Positions 33,470-43,663 of a stretch of 64,000 bases of DNA are shown piece by piece. The first letter of the stretch is position 1; each line of letters opens with the position of its first letter. Position numbers and translations under genes: made by a program. The notes beneath the pieces were generated by a model. The model worked only from the letters and a program-made list of their open reading frames with translations. It was not told the origin of the DNA and ran no database searches. This DNA comes from Marchantia polymorpha subsp. ruderalis (Eukaryota > Streptophyta > Marchantiopsida > Marchantiales > Marchantiaceae). Location: NCBI GenBank assembly GCA_037833965.1, contig AP031352.1, positions 31,808,501 through 31,872,500 of the forward strand, given 5' to 3'.

Positions 33470-33919
33470 AAGTTCATTATCATTTTGTGAGAGAGAAGAT
33501 CATATCAGGAAATATTGACATTCAACACGTTAACACCACAACCCAGCTTGCTGATATTTCACAAAATCTCTTGGAAGAGTCAAATTTGAAAGCTTTAGGA
33601 ATAGGATAGGAGTAATGGGTCTAGAACAAGCCATGACATTGTCCAAATTATAAACTCTAGGATGTAACATTCCCAAGACACTCTATCAGTTTCTTATATG
33701 TCTGGTGCAAGAGGAGGTGTTGATGTAGTGTACCAGCCCGAGTAGTCGGTAGGGTTTAAGGTTATTGTAGGGTTAGGGTTTTTCAGTTGTTGCTTCTAGT
33801 CTCCAAGGTACGCCACCTTTTGGAGTTTGCTCCTCACTATGTTTTGATTTATATATATGAGCCTGTATTCAGAGCTCAGCATTCCTTGTGTTCATTTGCA
33901 TTGCATTGCGGAATCATCA
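33470..33919 (+). pseudogene. Copia D RNase H tail, PPT and 3' LTR
   Basis: VHYHFVREKIISGNIDIQHV and NTTTQLADI are the C-terminal end of copia RNase H. A purine run CAAGAGGAGG precedes a 202-bp LTR (33718-33919) that starts TGTTGATGTAGTG and ends ATCATCA. The LTR is homologous to 52160-52343 (copia E, opposite orientation). The rest of the element is missing. Confidence 0.8.
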
Positions 33920-34651
33920 TTTGGCAAGGTGAGTCCAAACTTCGGGCATATAGAAAGAATCTCCTCATTCTCTCTACTTGTGATTGCACGAAGAAAAAAT
34001 GAAGGCAAGTTCAGTTCAAGAGTACCTTCGTGAAGACTACTCGGCCTAAACAGAATAAGGCCGAGGGTTCGGCCAAGGACACAGCAACTTCTGCCCGGTC
34101 AATAATAGACAAAGCTAGGGGGTTTAGGGTTTGTTTACCCTACAGTTTCAATTTGATCACGTGTAAGACATTTTAACCTTGCGGTCACTTTCGGAAAATT
34201 TGTACGCAAGATATTCTGTAATAGATTTAACAATCATGAGTGAACTCGCAGAACTAAGAGTGAGCATGGATTCAACACCTGTTTCTCGTATCAATCTCAG
34301 ACTCATGCTAAGCCTTGAGGCATTTTTTTACCTTGTATCTAAACATCTCAGTGATTCAGAGTACTGGTACGCAGGCAAACACTCTTTCTACGCGGTTCCT
34401 GATCATTTTTCCTCCATCGTCGCTTCTGCAGACTTCTTGTAAACCTGTGACAGTGTGCGACCTTCACGGTTGAAGGCGATGAGCTCGTATACAATTTCCT
34501 CCAGCAAACGAGGCACTGATGATACTTCTTCCACTTTGTAAGAACGCATGGCTTGTAAACCTAGGTGGAAAAATTTCAGTGCTTGGCTCCGGAGCCAAGC
34601 GTCCTTCCCGCAGATGTGTATCTTCGGGCTCTACGACAATATCAAGACCAC
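33920..34651. other. Loop of the inverted repeat, unassigned
   Basis: The DNA between the copia D LTR and the right arm contains short open frames (34179-34442, 34519-34716) with no recognised domain. I make no gene call. Confidence 0.4.
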
Positions 34652-35351
34652 ATCCTAAAAATATTTCTCAGACTTTCCATCATGTACGTAAAGTTTATTG
34701 CATGATCAGTTTATGAACGCTCGATTTTTCAGTATAAGACAAGTGCAATAGTGACTTCATGTTCAATCGTATATTTCTCAATGACGGAACTTTGTTCATT
34801 TAAGTTTAATAATTCGTCGCCCTAGAAGTTTTTAACGATGATTTGTGGTAAAGAGAAGACCTATAATTTTTTCCGTATGAAGGTTAGAAACTTCACGAGA
34901 AATGTAGATTAAGGTGTCACAGGGTTGAGTAATTGAACGTTTACCACAAACTGCAGATACCTGCATTTCATCATTAGAGACCGGAAACAGTGTGAACCTG
35001 TTGGACTCTACAGTCATGGAAGGAACACCCGACCGTGTCTACGAGTTTCATGGAATCAGTAACATAATCCAAATCTAATCACGTCTTTGATGGAATACAG
35101 ATGAAGAAGAGTCATGCATCGTCATTTTGACAGCAAGTTGAAATATGAAGTTTCTTTTGAGGAGGTATTTGGAACATTGAATTTTGTACCAATTTTTTCT
35201 TGAAAGATACGGATTGTAGAAATTAGTAAATTTCCAATGAGATCCAACGAATATTCAATTTTTTCGCTCATATACAACTTTGACCAAATTCGTTTTCAAT
35301 TCTTTCATGAGCAAAGTGGACCGCACGTTTTGCACTATGATAAGTGTGACA
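34652..35351 (-). repeat. Inverted repeat, right arm (700 bp)
   Basis: Reverse complement of 32657-33356 with few mismatches. Its outer end abuts the truncated giant-LTR fragment at 35352. Confidence 0.9.
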
Positions 35352-35695
35352 CACTCATATCTCAGTGATCCCTTATCCGTTCCAAAAGTTCTTGGGCTCG
35401 TTAGAACGAGTGTGTCGAGTTCTTTCCAACAAGATCCTAAGTATCTCAAGGCGTTATGAATTGAGAAAGTTATGAGAGATCTACCGTTGAAGGCGCTCAA
35501 AGCGGGTCGTGCAGCATGAACCGCTCGTTCCATCCCAAGCGTCCGATTGTGGCCTAAGCCCAAAACCCCTTGACTGCCCTCGATCCTCTTTTTACTCTGG
35601 TTTTGCGTACCTATTACTATTTACAGCTGCTACCGCGGTACTTACTATTCAAAAATGTTTTAGTTCCGACGAAAAACAAAAAGTGGGTTACCATA

Positions 35696-36202
35696 TGCTC
35701 CCCTCCTCAATTGTGAGCGACCTCGCGAACAGTTTAGAAATGATATTTCGAATTGGAGTTCACTTAGGTGCCCAACAACTGTAATGACAGATCTGGCAAT
35801 TGTCTTTTAAGTGGTGTAGGGATCTCTTATCCCTGTCTTTGGAATTCAGTCTAACATAGTTTGAAACCGCTCAGTGTAGTCACAAAAATTTTTCTTCTTT
35901 CCTCTTTGAAGATTTTGAAGCTTGGACAGGATTCGGATGTAATAGCCAAGCTCTTGATCTGTGCAACAACTTCGCGCATCGTTTAGAGTAAGTGTCAATC
36001 TCGTCAAGTGCTCTGTTTTTGTGATTGAACCAACTCCAGACCTTCTTGCGCAAGAAATTAGAAAAAAAACGCAGCCTATCACCATCGCACTCTTCTTTGT
36101 TGGTGATAGCAATCGATATTCATCGTGCATCTCTGCACACGTACTCTTGTGTTGGCGCTCTATCCCCGGCAGCGGCGCCAAAAAGATGTTGTCGGCTTCT
36201 TA
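35696..36202 (-). other. Internal region of element 5a: PBS, gag-like remnant, PPT
   Basis: At 36163-36180 the minus strand reads TGGCGCCGCTGCCGGGGA, one mismatch from the complement of the plant tRNA-Asp 3' end, a common gypsy primer-binding site. The purine run GAGGAGGGGAGCA (35697-35709) directly precedes the 3' LTR. Between them is a 111-codon minus-strand frame (36181-35846) ending KKNFCDYTERFQTMLD, which resembles a Ty3/gypsy Gag fragment. The whole interior is only 507 bp, so it encodes no enzymes. Confidence 0.75.
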
Positions 36203-36971
36203 TGTAATAACCCATCAAAGGTTAAAACTGCAGTATAGCAGCAAAAAGGTCAAACCCACAGGGATAGAGGCAACACACAGAGTACAAAGTGTCACGTTTA
36301 ACAGACTATTGAAGAGTTTGAATTCTCAAGCGACTGTCACTCCTAGAAATACTGCAAGTGCTCAACTCGGAGGTCACTCGGAGGACGCACAATGCAGCGT
36401 AGTTCACACCAACACACACCTGAAACTAGGAAAGCACAACTAAGAGGTCAATTAGGACCTCCACTCAAGGTTCAGGGGGAAAGTCTCTCAAGAGTACATT
36501 CAGCGGATCTGCATGTAGTGTTTCCCAACTCCAGATTGTTAACTCTGACTTCTAGAGCAAAGCACCCGAGTTGGACTTCCTACTTCGGATGCGGTACCTT
36601 CGTCAAACCGAAGTCACTCACACGCGGTGAACAACACACTCAACTCACAAAACGCGCGGAGAATACAAGTCTGAACTGAGAAACTCAACTGAAAAAAGAT
36701 CGAGTGTCATACCATAACCGTCTATTGACGAGTTTGAATTCTCAAGCACTAGTCATTCCAAGAAAATACTGCAGAGGCTAGCCCCGAGGGCGTCTTCTAC
36801 AGCGTAACCTGAATTACAACCAAAGCTTACTCGAAGTAACAAAACTTCACTTTGGCATTCAGGGGAAAAATCCCGAAGATGTACAAACAGGACCCGTCAC
36901 CCGAAGGTGTAAGGACGAACTGCTCAAGTATCTAACCAGTTACTAACTCTGAGCATTCAGCAATCATCCGC
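36203..36971 (-). repeat. Element 5a LTR, R/U5 part
   Basis: It ends (minus strand) with TGGGTTATTACA directly before the internal region. It carries the U5 duplication seen in all copies. It is cut from its upstream part by copy 5b; removing 5b and one TCCGC restores the family sequence. Confidence 0.9.
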
Positions 36972-37971
36972 TGTAATAACCCACTAAAGGCTAAAACTGC
37001 AATATAGTGGTAGAAAGGTCGAACCCACAAGGACAGAGGGACACAGGGTACAAAGTGTCACATTTAACAAACTATTGAGGAGTTTGAATCTCAGGCGACT
37101 GTCACTCCCAGAAATACTGCAAGTGTCCACTCGGAGCTCACTCGGAGGTCGCACAGTGCAGCGTAACACACACACACCTGAAACTACAGAAACACAACCC
37201 AGAGATCCGTTAGGACCTCTACTCAAGATTTCAGGGGGGAAAATCTCTTACGAGCTCTCAGCAAAGCTGCGGGTAGTGACTCCCAACTCCGGCTTTTACA
37301 ACCCGTCCACTAGCTTTCTACTAGTGTGGGAAATCCGGATTGGACTACCTACTTCGGATCGAAGTCACTCATACGCGGTGAACAACACTCGCAACTCACA
37401 AAACGCGCAGAGAACACAGGTCCGCACGGAAGTACTCACTGAGAAACAGTCCAGTAACACACCATAACAGTTTTTTGAAGAGTTTGAATTCTTAGACACT
37501 TGTCATTCCCAAATATACTACAGGGGTTACCCTGAAGGCACCTGCTGCAGCGTAACCTGAATTTACAACCAAGGCTTACACGAAGTAGCAAAACTTCACT
37601 TTGGCATTTCAGGGGAAAAATCCCGAAGGAGTACAATCAGAAACAATCACTCAAAGGTGTAAGGGGGAAACTGTTCAAGTATCTAACTCGTCACTGGCTC
37701 TGAGCATCAGCAAGCACCCGCAGGTGTAAATCCGAACTACTCAAGTCTCTAAACAATGTACTAGCTCTGAACATTCGGCCGAAGGCCTTCAGCTACACGA
37801 TGCGGATCGCTAAGGTGTAGCGCCTCTTGCGTGGTGACAGAACTAAGGACACAAACACGCAGAGAAAATGAGTTCCTGATCTGCACTTCCGATGTTGGGA
37901 AAGATCCCAAGGCAAGACGCCTTGAACTACTTTATACCTTCTAATTCCTAACTAACACTACATTGCACTAA

Positions 37972-40900
37972 CTATGCGCCTGCACGGAACCACGCTACAC
38001 TACACTCCACGGAACCTGTGCTTCGACTCCTGCGCGACGGACTGCCGCGCACTAACTCCCTACCCTGCCAGTCTTCAGCTTGATTGCGCAGTCCCAATCG
38101 CCGCAACACCACGGAAACCTCCGTCTCAAGGGTGGCCATGGTGTCTCGCGCCTTCGACGAAAAAGAATCCAGCTTCTTTGCTACTCGCCGCCGACTCCGA
38201 CTGTCACCCGTCAACAACCCGGCTGCACAAAGCTCTAACTCCCGCAGTGTGAGTTTTCTGCGCCGCCACTTCCCAGTGGGCGTAGCTCTTGAGACAGTGG
38301 GTGACTCGCCTCGCCATCTCTTCCTTCGTGCGATTTGCCTCTCGTCGGCGATCGTCTTCAATTACTACCAACTGCAATTCGGCCTCCGCACGCTGTGCTC
38401 TCAATTCTCCGCTCTCCGACTGCAGCCTACGGATTAATTCCTCATCCGCCTGTCGTGCGAGCTGACACTGCTCCAACAACCGCGTCTGTCGCACGAGCTC
38501 CTCTGACAAAACCCGATTCTGAGTCTTCTTAGAAATCAGTGCTTCCGTGACCTTCACCTACTCCTTGGTGAGCTCTTCCAGTCTCCCATCCTTCACCTTG
38601 TCGTAGTGTTTGTACAATTTCTGATTGAGATTGTACTGACCCCACAAGCATGCATGCTTCTCTCGCAGTTCCTTAAGTTTCCGATCCACCCGAGCTAGCA
38701 ACTTGCTGGTGTGGACTTTACTGCGAGTTCGCATGCGCACTAACTCGACGTAGGACCCAGGCTGGCGAGGATCCGCGTATTTCTCCATCTTGCGATCCAA
38801 GTATCTCAGCAGAGGTACTACCTGCTCATAGAGCGCCGCCGCCGGCGCATCAACTAATTCTTCCTCCTCCTCCTCGGTGGATCCCGATCCCGACACTGAT
38901 TCCGTGGATCTTCCTTCTTCATCATCCTCCGAAGGGAGGATTTTCGTCGCCATTGATTGCGTCGGCGCTTGGCCTGAGTGGGGCTGCGAGTGGTCTGCGT
39001 GTTCTGCCGCCGATGGCGCTCCTGGAGCCTCACTGCTCCCTGCTAAAATATCCAAGGCGGTGGGTGAATGCGGCCGTGCCACATCCCCATCGTCCGCCTG
39101 TCGTGCGTTGATTGTAACGTCTTCGCCGCCGGCGTCTACCGCCGAAGGCGATCGTGCGGAATGTGTCTGCGCGGGGTGTAATTGTGCATCGCGCGCACGA
39201 ATTTCATCCTGCGGACAGACAATCCGCTCCTCCGTTAGGTCTTGCTCCCCTGATCGGTCCTGCTCCCCCCTTAGGTTCTGCGCGAGGGATGCGTCCGGCC
39301 TACGCGTAGGCGCAAATCCCGGCGCTTCACCCGCCGAAGGCGATAGAGCCGAAGGCGGCCCGCCTGATGTCCCTTGGCCTGAAGGCCCTTCCGCCGAAGG
39401 CGCATCTTCCGGCGGATTCCCCGCCGAAGGTGCGGCTTCCGCCGGCTCCCTGCTTGTAACTCGTTGGCTCGAAGGCCCTGGCGCCGAAGGCGCAAATCCC
39501 GGCGCTCTTTCCGCCGGAGGGCCTTGCCCCGAAGGCCCTTGAGCCGAAGGCAGATCTTCCGCCGGCTCCTTCCCCTTCCTGCGTTGTACCGGGGGTGAGT
39601 CCTGCCTATGCGTAGGCAAACTTTCTCTGCCTATGCGTAGGCGGAGGTCCACGTCCGCAAGGGATCGCCTATCCACAGGGAGTCGCCTATGCGTAGGCGG
39701 CACACTCGTCCGCACCGCACGTGGTAACTCCTGACCCGAAGGCCGTATCTCGTCCGCCGAAGGCATAGCGTGGTCCACCGCTCCTGCGGACGTCCGCGTA
39801 GTCCCATCCTTCTCCGGGGACGAACTTCCCTTCTCTGTGGCGATCGTCGCCGTTTCCGCGCTGCTGGCTGGTAAGACAAGCCTGCGCGCCTTCTGCTTCG
39901 GCCGGCTGCAAACTTCGTGCAGTGGCCGCTTCCGTATGAGAGTAGTGGGTTCTCGATGTTGCTCTCTCTCCGGTTCCTCTCTCCATCTTCGCTTCCGCGG
40001 CACTCTCGCTGCGGGTGTGTCTCTTCCCGTATCCTGTTGAGTCGGTGGAGTGGAAGTTGGCGAATCTTCCGCGTCGGTGTCTACCTCGTTATCCCGCACA
40101 TACCTTTCGGGATGGTTGACTGACAATGGCGGAAATCGAGCACGCTCCGCCGCAGTTAAACAATTCATCTCCCGATAAAAGTTTATCAAGAAGGGGGAGA
40201 GGTGATTCAGAGTTCCTCCCCGCTCCTCAAACGCATGCTGTCGCATCACCCTATGTAGGATACGCAACCAGTGAACTGGAGCTCCGGCCAATGTGAGCTC
40301 TACGAAAGATACTTGCCACAACGTGATGTACGTAGTGCGGTGCGGCTGCAACAATTGCAGCAGCGCCATCGCTACGGTCCTGCGGAAACGATCTTTGTAG
40401 TCGCGGGTCTTGTACTTGTTCTTGGAAGACCTCTCCCGCTTGAACAATTCCACGAAGGAGGCTTCGTCCTGCTTCGTTACCTTGACGCTCTCACTCTCAA
40501 ATAGGAGGTACCCGTCGTCACCTGCGCACCTCCCCAATACCTGTGCCCAATGGTGGACAGTCCATCGATCTACGTGCGGACGCAATCCGCGCGTAGGTGG
40601 TCGCTCCTCGTCCAACCATTCGCGCACCATATCTACGCACACGTAATTCCATCCCCACATCAAGAACTCAAGTTTCCTTGCAATCAGCCGTTCCTCAAAA
40701 GCACGCAACCCATTCTGCGGGAGCTTGAGTGGCACCATCCGCAGCCTCATCGATTTTGACATCGCGTTCTTGAAATTGGTTCGCGCAACTCTCTCTCTTC
40801 TCTGCTCGAGCCTCTTGCTCACGCTTCTGCCTCCTCTGCAAACTCTAATTTCTCTCAATTCCAACTGGCGCGCACTCAATTCTCGCTCAGCCACCGAGTA

Positions 40901-41023
40901 ACTCTCCGCGCGGTGATGTCTAGAATGTCTCTCAGCTAGCAGGTGGACGCGCGCAGCTCGCACCAGAAATTGAAATCGCGAATTCAAGAATGGGGCGTCC
41001 TCTGTCTCCTCGTAGGAGGTCAT
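37972..41023 (-). pseudogene. U3-encoded ORF of giant LTR, copy 5b (821 codons open)
   Basis: From the ATG at 41023 the frame is open for 821 codons, the longest uninterrupted complete N-terminal part in the window. A TAG at 38558 and a 2-base deletion near 38250 then break the coiled coil. Residues 85-285 form the conserved domain (LMWGWNYVCVDMVREWLDEE, TRDYKDRFRRTVAMALLQLL, GGTLNHLSPFLINFYREM). Residues 330-660 are PRKRRW plus Pro/Ser/Ala-rich repeats (PSAQGPSGQGPP). ILPSEDDEEGRSTES and EEEEEEL form the acidic patch. LLRYLDRKMEKYADPRQPGS opens the coiled coil. No enzyme motif is seen, and the function is unknown. Confidence 0.78.
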
Positions 41024-41159
41024 GGTCGGCTCTCGGTCGTGAAGGTCGAATCACTTGATGGCCGCGCCGGCTTCGCGCTATAACGGCCTTCTCTCTCACG
41101 CGCGGCTTCACGCTCCGCAGACGCCGACTTCACTCACACGCTCGAATTGGTAATTTGAA

Positions 41160-41880
41160 CTCCGCCGGCGTATCACGCCGCGGACATGGGCGTGCAGTGC
41201 CGAAGGCGGATTTCTCGCCGGCGCGCTACACTCCTTCGTACTTCAATTTGGCTAGTCCTGCTCCGCCGAAGGCGTTCGTCCGCGTATAGGACAAAAGTCG
41301 AACTTCCTTCTGCGTAGGCGGAATCCCCGGCGGAGTTTCCGCCGGCGCAGAACTTCATCTGCCTATGCGTAGGCGCTCACCTAGGCGTATGCGAATTCCG
41401 TCCGCACTCAAGACGTTCGTCCGCGAAGGTCCCTTGCTGTAGGCGCAGCGCCGAAGGCGGCTGTGCCGAAGGCGTTGACCGCGGTCAACAGACTCCGTCC
41501 GGTCTGTCCATTTCTCTCGCCTCTCCGTCGGCGCTCTTGTCTCCGTAACCCCGACTGGCCGAAGGCGCACTCGTCCGTTTCGTCCGTACGGTCCGTACGG
41601 ATTTTACTACTCCGTTGGGTCTTCGCCCATCCGTGATGGGCTGGCGCCGAATGCGCCGTACAAGTTCCAACCCCGAAGGCGGATTTCTAGGGCCGAAGGC
41701 GGACTTCCCGCCGACGCCAAAGCGCATATGCGTAGGCGATTCCCGTCCGCCTATGCGTAGGCGGCATTCGCGGCGGACATCCCGCCGACGTCAAACCCTA
41801 TTTCGCCTATGCGTAGGCGAACTTCCCTCGTCCGCGCATAGGACAAACTTTCCTCGCCTATGCGTAGGCGAAGATCTTCG
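41160..41880 (-). repeat. Palindrome-rich leader of copy 5b (TATGCGTA cores)
   Basis: CGCCTATGCGTAGGCG units stand at about 41727, 41747, 41804-41819 and 41857. The unit at 41804 occupies the position homologous to 2804 in copy 1 (TGTGCACA) and to about 6842 in copy 2 (TGCGCACA). Tandem CCGTACGG lies near 41585. Confidence 0.85.
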
Positions 41881-42270
41881 TATCTTCCGACCGTCACAAC
41901 TCCCTGAGTCCTCATCCGTTCCGGGCGTTCTTGGGCTCGTTAGAATCAGCGCGTCAGGCTCTTTCTAACGAAACCCTAACCAAGTCAAGGCGTTTGGGAA
42001 TTGATCAGATTCTGCTGGATTTCTCTAGCGCCGAAGGCAGATTACGCGCCTTGCGCCGAAGGGGTACTCCTTCAGAGTCCGTCGTTTAGGGCGGCACCTG
42101 TCCTAGACGTTGCGCCCAACTCCTGGATTCTTCGAGATTCTTCGAGATTCTCTGAGATCATCCAGTTTCACTCTATTTTGATGCACCGATGGATATTTAC
42201 ACTGCTGCCGCGGTACAGTTTTCCGCAAATGTTTTAAATTCCGCAAAAATCCCAAAAGTGGGGTACCACA

Positions 42271-43663
42271 TCCGCAGGTGTAGATATAAACTGCTCAAGT
42301 ATCTAACCAGTACACTAGCTCTGAACATTCGACCGAAGGCCTTCAGCTACAAAATGTGGTATCTTCGTCAAGCTGTAGCTCCTCTTGCGCGGTGACAGAA
42401 CTAAGGACACAAACACGCAGAGAAAATGAGTTCTTAATCTGCACTTCCGAAACTGGAAGAATCCCAAGGCAAGACGCCTTGAACTACTTTATACCCTTTG
42501 AGATCCTAACAAACACTACTCTACCTGCTATGGTGCGAGCCGCAACAGATCGTACACTTGAGGAGTCGGCGGCTGCCTTCCCCTCTAACTTACAACCTAA
42601 ATCTAACCCTAACCATAATCCGAAAACCTAATCCTAACCCTTAATCTAAATCCTAAACACACTATACAGAGCCGCCAGCGTTTTTATCAGCTTTAGATCC
42701 AAGATCTGAGGTTGAAAATTTGCAAGCATGCGCGGCCGGCTGAGACCAACGGCTCCATCAAATTTCAGGTCCATCCGACCGTCCATTGCAAAGATATGAG
42801 CCCCGCAAGATCTCTGAACCCTAGGCCGAAATTCCTTCTCCAAAATCCGAGGTCCGGGGGAACCACATGCTGCTTGAATGCCATCCCGCAATTATGGGTC
42901 ACGGCCTGCTTCTCACGTGCGACTTCACGCCCCGCTGTTCTGCTTCCCACACTTGACATAATCTCGCCAATTTCCACCATCGGGAATCTTCTGCCACGTG
43001 GCACCGAAGGCGTCTACCGCCGAAGGCCCTTGCCCCGAAGGCTCTTGCGCCGAAGGAACACTTTCGCCGAAGGCACTCCATATCAGTCACTTTCGACACT
43101 CATAACTCAGTGATCCCTTATCCGTTCTAAGAGTTCTTGGAATCATTAGAACGAGCGTGTTGAGTTCTTTCCAACAAAACACTATCCAAGTCAAGGCGTT
43201 ATGAATTGAGAAAGTTATGAGGGATTCACTCTTCCGCCGAAGGCACTCTCCCGCATGGCCGAAGGCGAATCCCCGAAGGCGCTCAACCGCCGAAGTCCCT
43301 CCCTATCAGTAACTTTCGACACTCATAACTCAGTGATCCCTTATCCGTTCTAAGAGTTCTTGAGCTCGTTAGAATGAACGTGTCAAGTTCTTTCAAACAA
43401 AACCCTAAGTATCTCAAGGAGTTACGAATTGAGAAAGTTATGAAGTATCTACCGCCGAAGGCGCTCAAAGCGGGTCTTGCAGCAGGAACCGCCCGTTCCA
43501 TCCCAAGCGTCCAACTGTGGCCTAAGCCCAAAACCCCTTGACTGCCCTCGATACTCTTTTTACTCTGGTTTTGCGTACCGATTACTATTTACAGCTACTA
43601 CCGCGGTACTTACTATTCAAAAATGTTTTAATTCCGACGAAAAACAAAAAGTGGGTTACCACA
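42271..43663 (-). repeat. Element 5a LTR, U3 part with unrelated insert
   Basis: Bases 42271-42530 continue R and the TATA box (42488-42494). Bases about 42531-42960 are not homologous to other copies, with a degenerate telomere-like CCCTAA run at 42594-42656. Bases 42960-43663 are the family start, partly duplicated in tandem (about 43100-43215 and 43310-43440). No ORF of the family type is left. Confidence 0.8.

Larger units (their letters stand above)
36972..42270 (-). mobile_element. Giant-LTR element, copy 5b (complete, solo, nested in 5a)
   Basis: This 5,299-bp element runs on the minus strand from TGTGGTACCCCAC to GTGGGTTATTACA with the perfect target duplication TCCGC (36967-36971 and 42271-42275). 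It has the leader (about 42000-41040), ORF, TATA (37930-37936 region) and R/U5. Its palindromes are nearly all of the TATGCGTA type. It inserted into the U5 of a relative, so the family was active after 5a had settled. Confidence 0.96.
35352..43663 (-). mobile_element. Non-autonomous LTR retroelement 5a with PBS and PPT
   Basis: On the minus strand the order is: 5' LTR (43663-42271, nested copy 5b, then 36971-36203), primer-binding site, about 0.5 kb of internal DNA, polypurine tract, then a 3' LTR start (35695-35352) cut short by the inverted repeat. The LTR ends match the giant solo LTRs of this window, so this element shows what those were. Its LTR is only about 2.2 kb because the ORF is replaced by about 430 bp of unrelated DNA. 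Confidence 0.82.

Noticed and set aside
36181-36202. Treating 35696-36202 as unrelated host DNA
   Set aside because: A tRNA-Asp-type PBS and a polypurine tract sit at the expected places between two matching LTR termini, which is unlikely by chance.
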